A DNA stretch of 64,000 nucleotides, taken from assembly GCA_014058105.1 (NCBI GenBank), contig JACGCM010001948.1:4464001-4528000 (forward strand), read 5' to 3'. A program made the position numbers and the translations under genes. The stretch comes from Kingdonia uniflora. Its lineage: Eukaryota > Streptophyta > Magnoliopsida > Ranunculales > Circaeasteraceae. The notes below the pieces were generated by a model. That model did not search any database, had not been told where the DNA came from, and saw nothing but the letters and a program-made list of their open reading frames with translations. Of the stretch, positions 32,254-43,575 are shown in pieces (the stretch's first letter is position 1; every line of letters begins with the position of its first letter).

Positions 32254-35017
32254 TCACCATAGAGAGAAGACCCTTCATTTGTTTCCAAAGTGTAGAGTCC
32301 CCTTGTCGCAGACGATGAATATCCCCATTAACGGTATACTTGTTTCGGAGGAAGGATGCCCACGTGGAGGTGCTATGTGGGAAATTCCAACATTTTTTGA
32401 GCAAAAGACTATACTTAATATCCCCGAGTCGGCGAATAGCAAGTCCGTCTTCGGTTTTGGGAAGGCAAATGTCATCCCATGCTACCCAATGTTTCTTGTT
32501 GCGACCGTTAGAACTGCCCCAAAGGAAGTTAGAAAACATCGACTCGAGCTTGCAAATGACACCAGTAGGAACTGAAATGCACAAAAGCAAGTGCATGGAC
32601 ATCGAGTTAAGAACATGGTTGAGGAGAACAAGCTTACCACCTTGTGAAAGAAGCTTTCCTTGCCAACCTTCTATGCGTCGTTGGATTTTTGTGAGTAATT
32701 GTTCGAAGTGGATTAACCACACTCTTCCATAGCTAATTGGAGCTCCCAAGTATGTCATAGGGAATGTTAGGTGTTGAAATCCGTAAGCATTTTTGATGAC
32801 GTGAGTTCGAGCTGCCGTCACTTTTTGGTGTACATAAACGCCACTTTTGGCGCTATTAACAAGTTGACCGGAGGAGGATCCATACCGGGCAAGAAATGCC
32901 ATTAAACCAAAAATTGATCGGTGGCTTCCATTTAAAAAGACGAGAAAGTCGTCTGCATATAAAAGGTGGGTTAATGGAGAACAACCTCTGGAAGTATGGA
33001 ACAACCCAATTTTGCCTTGCACAAAACAGTCGGAAAGCTCTCTCAAGAGAACTTCTGTAATTATGAATAAGAGTGGAGAAAGGGGATCTCCTTGCCGTAA
33101 GTCTCGAGACGATTTAAAGTATCCCTTGAAGACACCCTGGAGTACTACCGAGAATCATGGGGTTTCAACACATTGAGTAATAAGAGCAACACATCTGCTG
33201 GAGAAACCAAATTTGTGTAAAACCTGCCGCAAGAATTTCCAATCCAGCCTATCATAAGCCTTTGCCATGTCTATTTTTATCATCATGTTAGTCCCTCTAA
33301 CCTTTCTATGTAAGTCCCCAACCATTTCTTGAGTCAAAGTGATGGTCTCACTGATATCCTTGCCCCGAATGTAAGCTCCCTGATTGCCAGAAATTAGTTT
33401 GAAAAGCATTTTGCTGAGTCTGTTAGCAATAATGGAAGAGAAAATTTTGTAGACGACTGAGCACAAACTGATTGGTCTGTAGTCCCCCAAGGTTGCTGGG
33501 GTATCCACTTTTGGTATATGGGTGAGAAAGGAAGAGGTATAAAACCTAGATAGCGGAGCACCGTTAAGGAATTCTTTGGCAGCGCCATGATAATCCTCTT
33601 TGATTATATCCCAACATGAGGTAAAGAACACCGATGTGAAACCATTCCTGCCCGGAGCACTGTCGCCGGGTATTTTGAAAGCACTGTCTCTTAATTATTC
33701 CAAGGATGGGATGCAAGTAAGGCTTGCCTCGTCGGTGGTGATAACATGAGGAATGCATTCCAGAAGTTCCGCGTCCTCGATTGTAGTTGTGGCCTGTAAT
33801 ACCTCATGAAAATAGGTCACCGCGGCATCATGAATTGTCTCCACCTTGGTTGTTACAGTTCTATCAGGAAGAGTAAAGTCGGATACAAAAGTTCTCTTTC
33901 GATTAACTTGTGTAACCGTATGAAAGAATTTGGTATTTGCGTCTCCTGCTACAACCCACTTGACTCTGGACTGTTCTCGCCATAGTATTTCTTCATTATG
34001 TAGCATGGCTGCGCATTCTTGCTGTACCCTACCGAGCTCGGCACCAACCTGATCGTCCCACCCATCTTGCAGTATGTGATCTAGCTGAACCATTTTATCC
34101 TATAGAGCGTTTATGTTTTGAGTGACATGTCCAAAAACATTTGTATTCCATGCTCTGAATGCCTGGCGAACCTTCTTGAGCTTGTAAGCGAAAGAGGATA
34201 AGCAGTTTCCAAAAACACCACTAGGCCAATTTTCTGCCACCAAGGTAGAAAAGGTTGTACGCGATGCCCATATTTTCATGAACCGGAATGGCCGTGGCCC
34301 TTGGTACAGGTTGTTACTGAATGATAAAAGGAGTGGTAAATGGCCCGAACACACCCGTTCTAAATGTGTCATTTTATGAATAGGAAAGAAAGATATGAAT
34401 CTTGGGTTTACCAAAATTCTGTCTAATCGTGCCCACTGTCTTGGGCTGTCTTGGTGGTTATTGCACCATGTGTAACTGGATCCGGTGAATGAAGTCTCTA
34501 TAAGGCCAGCTGCCTAAATCGTATCCTCGAACTCCGTCAATGATCTATGTGATGAGCGTTTACCCCCAAGATGTTCTGAATGATGTCTTACAGCGTTGAA
34601 ATCCCCAATAGCACACCATGGAGCGCTCATTGTTGATGCTATGCCTTTAATGTCTTCCCATAATGTTCTGCGTTCGGTGATATCGTATTTAGCGTAGACA
34701 ATAGTTACGTAGGTGCTCCATTGGTTGTTGTTATCACTCATTTTGCAATGTAACAATTGGTTAGAAGCAAAAACCAATTCCACATCAAATTCTTGTGTCC
34801 ACAAAACCCAAATCTTCCCTCCCATAAACTGATTGGATAAATAGGAATTGCAATGAATACTATGACCCAAAGTAGGACCTTGAGCAACATCTTGAAATGG
34901 TTCCAGCAATACCAAAATCGAAATCTTGTATTATTTGATCATCTTCTTGAGATGGTTTATTGTTTTGGCATTGCCAATGCCCCTGTAATTCCAAACAAGT
35001 AATGGACCTGACACCAT
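32240..35017 (-). pseudogene. LINE-B ORF2: endonuclease and reverse transcriptase
   Basis: One frame runs from ATG 35017 to about 32240, broken by stops near 34932, 34514, 34100, 33695 and 33155 but by no frameshift. Endonuclease: LLVWNYRGIGN, LLEPF, APWCAIGDFNAV; the closing SDH motif reads SGH, so a catalytic Asp is lost. RT: GDYRPISLCSVVYKIFS, MIKIDMAKAYDRLDW, RQGDPLSPLLF and LLYADDFLVF with both palm Asp. The open piece 33046-32171 is 291 codons. Confidence 0.9.
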
Positions 35018-35119
35018 TTAAATGAGTAAAGGTTTGAGGACGTTCTTGCTCCTCGAGACTGCACTGAGTGATGTACGTTGATTCACATAATCAGCTGTAA
35101 TGTGCCCACTTACCACAAC

Positions 35120-35636
35120 CTATGACCCTGCTCCAGGACGTGTAAGCTTGCTGTTGACCCCATCGGCAACTGATATCCCCATCGACGTCCCTATGCCATA
35201 TTTCTCTGCTCTCATGCCATGATGATCGAACTCGATAACATCATCCATGAGACCCCAATTTGTGTTACTGCTGCTCTCAATTATATCTGATTTGAAAGCT
35301 GTGTCAACTATGTTCAGATCCGAAGATCTGAACGAGATCACCAGCCTGCCCTTTTTTAATAAGGCAGCATGAATATCTGGTATGGGCAATTCTAGTACCG
35401 GCCAAACTGCGTTCACAACGGCTATACTTGTAACGACAAGGGACAGGTGTGGAGAGGATTCGAAAGCCGAGGTTATAGAATCCATAAATGAGGAAAGAGT
35501 AAGGTACAACACAGTTTTAGAAAAGGAGCTACGAGGGGTGAAAGTGAGAGGAGGTTGGGGCCAAGGGATAGACGATGTGGGGAGGGAAAGAGATCTGGAT
35601 GAAGTACTCGCAGCCATGATCGAATACAACAAAAAA
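35120..35636 (-). pseudogene. LINE-B ORF1
   Basis: From an ATG near 35618 the frame gives a serine- and proline-rich start (MAASTSSRSLSLPTS), a stretch of beta-like sequence (GRLVISFRSSDLNI) and DVIEFDHHGM. ORF1 of plant L1 elements is usually an RNA-binding protein, often with a Cys-rich knuckle; no knuckle is visible, so this may be a short or truncated form. It lies before ORF2, as expected. Confidence 0.55.
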
Positions 35637-35829
35637 GGACGAGTAACAAAAGAAAAAAGAGATGTAGGAAGCAAGAACAATTAAGGCTCTAAAAGAACCC
35701 TAAGAGTATTCGATAAAGAATGGAAACCCTAGTAAGAGAGACGGCTAGGATTAGGGTTTCGATGGAGGAAGATGACTCTCATGCCGTGTCTCACCTTAAG
35801 AGTATTTGATCCTAAAATCTCAAATTAAC
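35637..35829 (-). other. LINE-B 5' leader
   Basis: The minus strand has AACCCTAATCCTAGCC and GGGTTTCCATTC, words common in 5' leaders of plant genes and LINEs. An internal promoter would be expected here, but none can be shown. Confidence 0.45.
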
Positions 35830-37357
35830 CCAGTTCTTCGGTTTGTACGGTATCTATAGGAAGTTTGTAACTCCCGTTCTTGTAGCTTTTAACGTCTACA
35901 ATGTACTCATGCATCTGCCCATCAGCGAAGATATACTCTAACAACCTCTGGAAGACAAGACAATGTTTTATTTCATGATGTTCGACCTTGTGGTGGATGC
36001 AATATGGTTTATTCTCAATGGGTTGAATATATTGTGCATTGCGGAAGAAACAATCCTTCCGAAGTATAGGATAAATATTGGCTATGGTCACATTAATCCT
36101 GGAAAGGCAGGGATTGGGCAAGTTATTCCCCTTTCGAGGTCGCTCATCATTAGATTTTGTTCGTTTCCTGTCTCCTCCCTGATCGGCAGTATGATTAAAG
36201 TCCTGGCTGGCTGATTAATCTCAAGCTGTTAATATTGACTTTTAATGTTTCTGTCTATCAGACACCATTCCTTCCAGGTTGATAAAACTGTTAACCTTTC
36301 CGATCACGTCTTCTAGAGTTGTTAGTTTGTTGAGGATGAGATATTCCTTTACCCTTCCATCGACAAGTAGCGCATTGGTGAAGGCCAAAATTGTAATCTT
36401 CTGGTCGAGTCAATTTACTTTCTGAGCTAACTCAAAGAAGTTCTTAGTGAATGTCTCGAGCTTCTCACCCAACATCTGCTTAAGGCTAAAAATGGAGTAT
36501 AGATTCTCTTCTTTGTCTCTATTATACAGGTAATTCTTGACGAAGAGTTCTCGCAGTTGTTCGAAAGTTATGATGGATCCTTCAGGTAGTGTGTAGAACC
36601 ATCATAGAGGTTTACCAAACAGTCTGGTTGGGAAGAGCCGGCAGAGAATGTGGTTGGATGTAAAATATAGGTCAAAAGCATCCTAGAACTCTTGGATATG
36701 CTCCACTAGATCTATTCCTTTATATTTTCGGATCTTCGGGGTGTGGAACCCGGTGGGGACCTCGTCATCCAATAACTCATTTGCAATTGGTCTCTTCTGT
36801 AATCTGTTGTGGATTCCTTTAGTCAGAGTTTGAGCTTCGAGCATTTCTTTGATCTATCTTTCGATATGTTCCTGGGTCATGTATTATCGAGCTGCGGTAG
36901 TCGGGCGGGTGACGCGTCCTTCTTCAGAATTATGGTCGCCACTCCCATTACTTAGACGACCTTTTGCTGGGACTCAAACTCTTCGAGGTAGATTTTTAAT
37001 TTGTTTGACCCCCGCTGGGCCGCCATCTACTTCTTGACGGGCCTCCTGAATCGGGATAGGCTCCATTTCCTATTGATGATGGTTAGACCGAAGCACACCT
37101 CCTACGTAATTCCCTTTCGGAGGAGGTCATATTCTGTCGTGAACGAAAATTCATGAGCCTTCAGGTTGCACAACTTTGTTCTTCTGGGCGGCGACTTGCT
37201 GACCAGGTTGAACCTTTAGTGCGTCCTGTACACTTGCCAACTATTGCTTCAAAGCACCACATCTTTATGTTTCAGAATTTAAGGTGGCCCGCGGATCTGC
37301 TAGCGTGATATTTTCTTCTGCTTGAACTATTGGCGTGCTTTGACCTGGAGGTGACAT
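35826..37357 (-). pseudogene. gag: E3 gag polyprotein, N-terminal and central part
   Basis: From ATG 37357 (MSPPGQSTPIVQAEENITL) the frame passes many stops. Conserved capsid words are VPTGFHTPKIRKYKGID, WFYTLPEGSIITFEQLRELF, NRDKEENLYSIFSLKQ and GEKLETFTKNFFELAQK. The zinc knuckle reads YCIHHKVEHHEIKHCLVFQ with C, H, H, C intact. LINE-B cuts the frame at its end. Confidence 0.85.
35830..35843. repeat. LINE-B target-site duplication, 5' copy
   Basis: CCAGTTCTTCGGTT pairs with 30789-30802. It lies in the gag codons for TEEL. Confidence 0.75.
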
Positions 37358-37407
37358 TCTGAAAGGAGATGATCAACAGTTTCTCAGACAATGGGTTTAA
37401 GAACTTC

Positions 37408-37428
37408 GTTCCCACAGACGGTGCTAAA
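37408..37428 (-). other. E3 primer binding site
   Basis: On the minus strand TTTAGCACCGTCTGTGGG follows the 5' LTR directly. It is a mutated form of the tRNA-Asp-like site of E2. Confidence 0.78.
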
Positions 37429-38168
37429 TATAATAGCCTAATTCTGGGATCCAGACTTAGCCTTTACATCAGATGTATTCAGAATACTAATAATAACTAA
37501 CACAACAATTTAGCATGGATAACCTTTGATTAGGTTAAAAACCACAACCTCTCTTGAGGATTTTAAAAAGAGAGAGATCTTATTGAGAATGCTAGTTATT
37601 ATAATGAGTACTCTGAATCTATAGAGTTCTGGAGTAGGAATTCCTCTGTATAGATTTGCCTGTTAATATGTAGTTCTCTGGTTCTATTTATAGGTCTCAT
37701 CATATGACCATTTGACGACCACTAATATTTTTAATGGTGAACATTATAATGTAGATATAAGATATTCTTTAACCATATGATATTACGTCTTGATCTTTGT
37801 TGCTATACAACGGCTCTATTGATGACTGTACACTTGCGTAAATCAAACTGTTGCTGTGGAGGTCGAAAGCGATGACTCGAAGTAAGGAATATTGAATATG
37901 TCCTTAGAAGTATTTTGTGTATGCTAACGAGTTTGAGGATAAAGCTTTGAGTCTGAGATAAGATATAAGCTATTACAAGATGGCTCTCAACCAATAGTAC
38001 GAGGAGCCTCATGGACGAGTGGTGTTGGTTGAGAAATTTGTGGTGTATTTGCTTCTTGACGCTGCTGTCTTAAATATTTTTGTGCCACATGCTCTGTTGG
38101 TGAAATCAAAAGTTCGTATGTAGTTCAATGATGAAGCATAAGTTTGAGATGCGGAATACACTGCTACA
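37429..38168 (-). repeat. E3 5' LTR
   Basis: 740 bp, TATAATAGCC (mutated TG) to CACTGCTACA in plus coordinates; homologous to 17695-18420. It carries the same minus-strand TATA box and hairpin-like block (about 37514-37544). Confidence 0.92.
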
Positions 38169-38173
38169 AGGGG
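38169..38173. repeat. Target-site duplication of E3, right copy (AGGGG)
   Basis: One mismatch to GGGGG at 17690-17694. It lies in the codons at the end of the second RNase H of E1. Confidence 0.72.
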
Positions 38174-38600
38174 CTAACATTATTTCGATATAGAGATATC
38201 GAGCTTTTGTTCCCAAGACCCCGGCTAGATATGCCAAGGAATTGGCGTATCTATTTTCACGTCGAGGAAGATAATCGAGAGTTGCTTGCACATACTTGCT
38301 TATCCTATCTACAATGAGGGTTGTGAATTCGATCATCTTGCCATTCTTCTTGTATTGCTCAGAGTAATGGTAGATGATGAGTAGTGAATCTGTGTAAATT
38401 GAGAGCTCTGGGATGCCGAGCTCAAGTGCGAGGTCGAGTCCATGAATGAGAGATTGATATTTGGTGACATTATTGGAGGCTTCAAAATCAAAGTGGATTG
38501 ATTTCTCTATTCTGTCGTTGGAAGGGGTAATCAGTACGATTCCAATTCTTGACCCTGTGGATCCTGCTGAACCACCTGCAAGAAGTCTCAACCCTTTCCT
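38169..38600 (-). pseudogene. pol: E1 second (archaeal-type) RNase H, catalytic residues lost
   Basis: The fold is clear: GSTGSRIGIVLITPSNDRIE, LDLALELGIPELSIYTDSLL and LDYLPRRENRYANSLAYLAG. The first Asp position (TDG in E5, SDG in E3) reads AGGS, and the Glu motif AEYEA reads TKYQS, so only the YTDS Asp remains. The frame is open for over 140 codons despite this. E3 inserted right at its end. Confidence 0.8.
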
Positions 38601-40230
38601 TATAATCTATTCAGCTTACTCGTTAAATGCTTGGGAGGGGGGGGGGGTCAGGATCATGTTCTTCCCACTCAGTATCTTCTATTGGAAAATCCACGAGAAA
38701 ATAGGTAACGGCCTATCCCTTTTTAGAATGACATTGTTTGAACTTGATATCATGTTCTCTCAAACTGAATGACCATTGTCGTACTCTCCTTGATTTTTCT
38801 TTTTTGTATAGAACCTCCCGAAGTGGGTAGTTCAGCATGACTTTGACTGAATGAGCTTGGAAGTAGTGCTTGAGTTTCTGTAAAATGTAAACAAGAGTTA
38901 GAAGAAGTATCTCGATTTTAGAATACCTCGTTTTTGTTGGAGTAAGGGTTTTACTGATAAAGTAGACTGGTTTCTCGATTTTCCCTTCTAGTTAAATGAG
39001 AACCGAGCTGATTAAAGTATCTGTAACTACTAGGTAGAAAATTATTTCCTCATTATCTATTAGGGTGCTCATTATGGGAGACCTCCCCAAATAGGTTTTG
39101 TGATCCTAAAAAGCTGCTTTGCATTCTGATGTCCATTGAACCTCTATATTTGGCTAAACTTTTCCTTGTTTGGTAGAATTGCGGAGTAGTTGGAATAACT
39201 AATGACAGTGGTCTAAAGATTTTAAAATGAATCGCCTGATAGTGATAATCTTGTCGGTAAGTTTTTGTACGCCTTTCATCGTTTTTGGAGATGGCATGTT
39301 GAGGAGAGCCCGAATTTGATATGGACCGGCCTCAATCCCTTTCTTGCTGATGAGATGGCCGAGAAATTGACCTAAATATACTATGAATTGACACTTATCA
39401 GGATTGAGATGCATCTTATAAGATCGAAGAATATTGAATATTGTGTTGAGATCTGAAATATGGTTGGTGGACTGTATGTTCTTGCACAGGAGATCGTCAA
39501 TGTAAACTTCCGCGACTTTCCCAAGATGCATTTTGAATATAGTAGTCATCAACCGTTGATAAGTCGCGCCTGCATTTTTGAGTTTGAAGGACATGACTTT
39601 GTAGCAGTCAAGTCCTCTTTCAGTGATGAAAGTGGTCTTTTCTTGATCTTCTTCCAAAAGTGGAATTTGATTGTATCCAGAAGCAGCATCCAACATTGAC
39701 AGGAGTTTGTGACCCACTGTAGAATTAAGGATTTGTTGAATGTTGGGAAGAGGGAAACTATTCTTTGGAGTATGTTTCTTTAGATCAATAAAATCTATAC
39801 AAACTCAGACTTTTTCATTCTTCTTTGGGATAACGACGATGCTAGATATCAATCTAGATATTTGGCTTCTCGAATGAATCTCACTTTGATCAATTTCTCA
39901 ATCTCTATGTTAACTTCATCTCGAAGCCAAGGTAATAGTCATCGCTGTTTCTGTTTGACCACTGTGGCATTGACGTTGATGGCCAATTTGTGACATGCCT
40001 TGGCCGGATCGACTCCAGGAATCTCTTCGAAAGTCCACACAAAAATGTTACAATTCTATCATAAGAATTGAATGAGATGATCTTTAACGTGTTGAACCTA
40101 CTTAGTACCGATGAAAGTACCTCTGCTAGGTCCAACAATCTTGATGCATTCTGTAGGCTCTTCTATGGAGGGCTGATCATCGAGGTGATCAACTTTCTGT
40201 AATTGCTATGCAGCGTATCTGCCTGTGGTA
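38601..40230 (-). pseudogene. pol: E1 reverse transcriptase and RNase H
   Basis: The fingers part is shredded (40140-39720). The palm is open from 39717: SMLDAASGYNQIPLLEEDQE, YKVMSFKLKNAGATYQRLM, EVYIDDLL with both Asp, then FLGHLISKKGIEAGPYQI. RNase H fragments follow (IFYLVVTDTLISSVL, KPVYFISKTLTP) with stops. The G12-14 run at about 38636-38648 adds a likely shift. Confidence 0.88.
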
Positions 40231-40468
40231 TTTAGAATTATTGAGATAGTATTTTTACAAGCTCGAGAAAGCCTTTAACTACCTTAGATTTCATAGATAC
40301 ATTGTTGTGTTTAAATTGGAGTGCTTGATGATAGGTGGAAGCGATTGCTTCCATGTTGTAATTCCAGCAACGGCCCATAATCCTGAGATAATGAGATTTG
40401 GCATTGATTACATAGAAGATGACGTCGATGGTGGCTGGTTCTGTAGTAATAGGTAAGATAATCTTGCC
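40231..40468 (-). pseudogene. pol: E1 protease, C-terminal remnant joined to the 5' LTR
   Basis: The minus strand begins at the LTR border with GKIILPITTEPATIDVIFYV and HYLRIMGRCW. These lie about 50 codons after the active site in E3. Primer site, gag and protease active site are therefore absent in E1. Confidence 0.8.
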
Positions 40469-41087
40469 TGTAATGGCCTAATTCCGTGAGTTCGAAGTGG
40501 TCTAGAATTAGTCCTTGCACCATGTACCTGTGATAAAAATCTAATAAATAAGAAATATGACAGGTGTTTAGCGTGGAAAACCTATGAATAGGTAAAAAAC
40601 CATGACCTTGTGTTGAGGGTTTTTATAATGGTGGCGTTTATTGCTTGAGACTTATAATATCTTATTATAAGTTATTTCTAGATTTAGAAATGATTGACCT
40701 TGTGAATACGAATTTTGGGGTTTCGAGAATCCTAGAAAATATAGTTTTCTTGGTGATTTCTCTTGTAATTTTCTCCTCCTTGTCTCTTATGGAACTTTTT
40801 CTTTATATAGGCCTCTTCCACAACTCTTCATCGTGCTGGAGCACGTTCTCCAAATAATGTGGTTAGTGGCTGTTTGGCTGAGTAACTACTGAGTTCGTAA
40901 GAAATAGGTGGCTTTGATCTTGTTCAATTTTTTCAGTTTGAGCTCGACCCACATTCTTCATCAGTTCGTAGAGTAGGTGGCCATGTTGACTGTTAAAGTC
41001 GTGTGAAGAATGCGTGAGTCTGACATAGAGGTAATTCAAACTAGAGACAACTCAATTTGGGATTAGATCGAGGGGTAGGCCCCTACA
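40469..41087 (-). repeat. E1 5' LTR
   Basis: The LTR runs TGTAATGGCC to GCCCCTACA and matches 642-1255. A TATATAAAG box lies on the minus strand near 40798-40810. Instead of a primer site, protease sequence follows its inner end. Confidence 0.9.
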
Positions 41088-41092
41088 TATGG
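41088..41092. repeat. Target-site duplication of E1, right copy (TATGG)
   Basis: Matches 637-641 exactly and begins the second half of LINE-A. Confidence 0.9.
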
Positions 41093-43353
41093 TATCTATT
41101 CTTATCAATGGTAGTCCATCAGGTTTCTTCTAGATGACTAGGGGTCACAAGCAGAGGGACCCTCTTTCCCCAATTCTGTTTGTAATTACGGAAGACATAC
41201 TGAGCATTAATCTCCACAAGGCCAGAGAACAAGGTAGAATGCAGACCATGACATAAACAAAAGGTACGCATGGTCCCACTCACCTACTTTTTAGGGATGA
41301 TATATTCATCTTTGTGAACGGGAAAAACTGATGCCTGAGAAAACTTCTGCTCATTCTTACCGAATATCAGAAGGTCTCTAGACAAGAGATTAGTATGGTC
41401 AAAAGCAAAATTTTTCTGAGTTCTATACCTCTCACCCGCAAAAGAGTGGTCACTGAGATATTTGGCTTCAAAGAAGGAAAATTTCCAGAAATGTATTTGG
41501 GTATTCTACTCATACAAGGGATGGTATCAAAGAAAGTTATTTTACCACTATTAGAAAATATCAAGAATAGGGCTAACAGCTGGACGAGAAGCATGATCTC
41601 GTTTCCGGGAAGGGTCAGTCTTACAAAGTTTGTCCTGAATACTATACCGATTCATAATATGGCAGTGTACAAATGGCCTCGATCGCTTATCAAAGAGGGA
41701 GACAATATCCTTAGAAGCTACATCTGGTCTGGAGACCCAACCAAAAGGAAGGGGGTGACGCTGAAATGGGGTAAGGTATGTAAGCCGACTAAGGAAAGGG
41801 GGATTAGTATACGTAGTCTGGGTGAAGTCAACAAAGCTATGCTCTGCAAACTAAACTGGGTTTTTAAACAAGGAACAGAGGAATGAGCGAAATTTCGCAA
41901 ATCCAAATTCAGCAGCAAGAGCGGTGATACTATTCGATATTATAAGCCGTCTACTTTATAGAAGGGAATATAGACCGGAGCGACCATTTCAAAACTACAT
42001 ATAGGATGACTCATTGGAGACGGACGGAAAATTGATTTCTGGAGAGACACCTGGGCAACAGATATCCCACTCATGGAACATATTGATCTGCCTCGACACT
42101 TATGGAAAAACTGCAAAGCAATGCTCAGCGATTTTATCAACCCACAAGGCTAGCATTTCCCTAGCGACATTTTTCCCCAACTGCTGGCACTAGGAATCAG
42201 CATATATAACATCCAATGCAATCCCATTTCCCATTATACTATGATCTGGAAATTAGATATCCAAGGACTATTCTCCACCAAGAATGCATATGAAACACTG
42301 CACAGTAAAGAAGATTCAGTATTGTGGTGGAAGTACGTCTGGAGATAAGCAATCCAGCCTAGACCGGGAGGCTTTGTTTGGTGCTTGATGAACCATATAC
42401 TCCCTATGGATAACGCCATAATGAAGAGAGGCATCTCTATTGTGTCGGTATGCCACCAATGCCATAACGCATTATAAACGGAGTCTCATACTTTGTTGTG
42501 GTGCCCTTTCGCAGTCTCTCTATGGCAGGAGGCTATGACATGCTTCTCGTATGCACCTATCAACCCATCAGATAACTGGAGAACCATACTAGAGAGAGGT
42601 AAAGCATCTAGTCCATACATTACTGATCTCTGGGTGGCCATGGTTTTCGCAATCTACAACAACATTTGGAGAGCTAGAAACAAATGGCGGTTTGATGGAG
42701 CCAAAACCATTATCTAGCAAACTATGCTACACATCCTGACCGACATTGTAGATGCCTCTTTCCTCTCCAAAAATACAATGAACAACACCATTCAGGACCT
42801 CAGGATCATCAAGGAGTTTAATGTTAAGTGCAAACTGAGAATAGGCAACAACATAGAGAGCTGTAAATGGGAGCATCCTACTCAAGACGAGGTCAAAATA
42901 TGTTATGATGGATCGGCTCTAGGAAATCCCGGTGTAGGTATAGGCATTATTTACAGGAACAACAAAGGGGAAGTCTTGGGCACATACAATAAATCCATTG
43001 GGCAAACTACAAACTTCATTGCTGAGATTACTTCAATCATTTTAGGAGTTCAGGGAGCAGTAACACAAGGGTGGAGATGAGTGTGGGTAGTATCCGACTC
43101 GGATACTACAATTAAAGCATTCATCAAGGATAAAATACCCTGGACACTTAAAACTTCTTGGGACCTCATCATCCCCCACCTTTTGCAAATCCGATTCAGC
43201 CATGTATGGAGAGAATCCAACTTCTCGGCAGATCAAATTGCAAGGAGAGGGTCAGACCCAAACCATCCAGCAGAAGAATGGACAATTGACAAACCAGATT
43301 ACTTACAAAATATTGAAGACCATGTCACAGACTACTTCAGGGTCAGGAAATAG
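41089..43353 (+). pseudogene. LINE-A RT (C-terminal half), zinc region and RNase H
   Basis: The main frame is the one that continues from 641. It has VSILINGSPSGFF, a TAG, RDPLSPILFVI, then LLFRDDIFIF, where the usual A of FADD is R. The thumb follows (MYLGILLIQGMVSKKV, SWTRSMISFPGRVSLTKFVL, LRSYIWSGDPTKRKGVTLKW). RNase H from 42895 has CYDGSALGNPGVGIGIIYRN, FIAEITSIILGVQGA, a TGA at 43078, VSDSDTTIKAF and FSADQIARRG. Stops and A-rich decay make it inactive. Confidence 0.88.
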
Positions 43354-43575
43354 TGCTAAACCGGATGAATGTTCTTACTTTACTTATTTTTTGGTTATTG
43401 TATATAACTTGATTATTGACAGGGGCCACTTACTACTCACTAGTGACATATGCTAAGGGGTAACAAGCAGGCTCCTATTTCTTCCGTAACCTGGCGCTCA
43501 TTTATTAGACTAAACTTTTTGCAAAAAAATTATGCTCTGTACTGATAATAAACTATTTGATATGCAAGTGCTCAG

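Larger units (their letters stand above)
30803..35829 (-). mobile_element. LINE-B, nearly full-length L1-type LINE inside E3 gag
   Basis: About 5.0 kb on the minus strand: a short 5' leader, ORF1, ORF2 (endonuclease, RT, zinc region, RNase H) and a poly(A) tail that shows as a T run at 30801-30812. Flanking duplications of 14 bp mark it as a target-primed insertion. It is the innermost, hence youngest, step of the five-level nest. Confidence 0.92.
17695..38168 (-). mobile_element. E3: Tat-type Ty3/gypsy element, largest of the window
   Basis: E3 is 20.5 kb, of which about 5 kb is LINE-B. LTRs are 726 bp (17695-18420) and 740 bp (37429-38168). It keeps every part: primer site, gag, protease with DTGS, RT with YIDD, RNase H, second RNase H, integrase, spacer array and antisense gene. 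All have stops or shifts. LTRs differ by roughly a tenth by eye, between E1 and E2. Confidence 0.92.
642..41087 (-). mobile_element. E1: Tat-type Ty3/gypsy LTR retrotransposon, host of two further insertions
   Basis: E1 is bounded by LTRs of 614 bp (642-1255) and 619 bp (40469-41087), both TG...CA, with TSD TATGG. RT, both RNase H domains and integrase read on the minus strand; the antisense gene reads on the plus strand next to the 3' LTR. E2 (1724-9229) and E3 (17695-38168) sit inside it, so E1's own sequence is about 12.5 kb. The primer site, gag and the first part of protease are missing: the 5' LTR joins protease directly at 40468/40469. By eye the two LTRs differ at about a fifth of positions, the most of the measurable pairs, so E1 is the oldest of them. 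Confidence 0.9.
41088..43560 (+). mobile_element. LINE-A, 3' segment
   Basis: It contains the second half of RT, the zinc region, RNase H and a 3' untranslated part with A-rich end sequence (GATAATAAA) near 43550. Beyond it, at 43576, the antisense gene of E4 starts just behind an intron acceptor. The exact LINE end cannot be fixed because the other duplication copy is outside the window. Confidence 0.85.

Noticed and set aside
31898..32732. Long plus-strand open frames opposite LINE-B (225 and 130 codons)
   Set aside because: The minus strand here encodes clear LINE RT and zinc-region motifs; the plus frames have none.
38634..38650. Long G run in the E1 pol region as a functional frameshift site
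   Set aside because: No similar run exists in E3, E4 or E5 at this place; homopolymer growth or sequence error is simpler.
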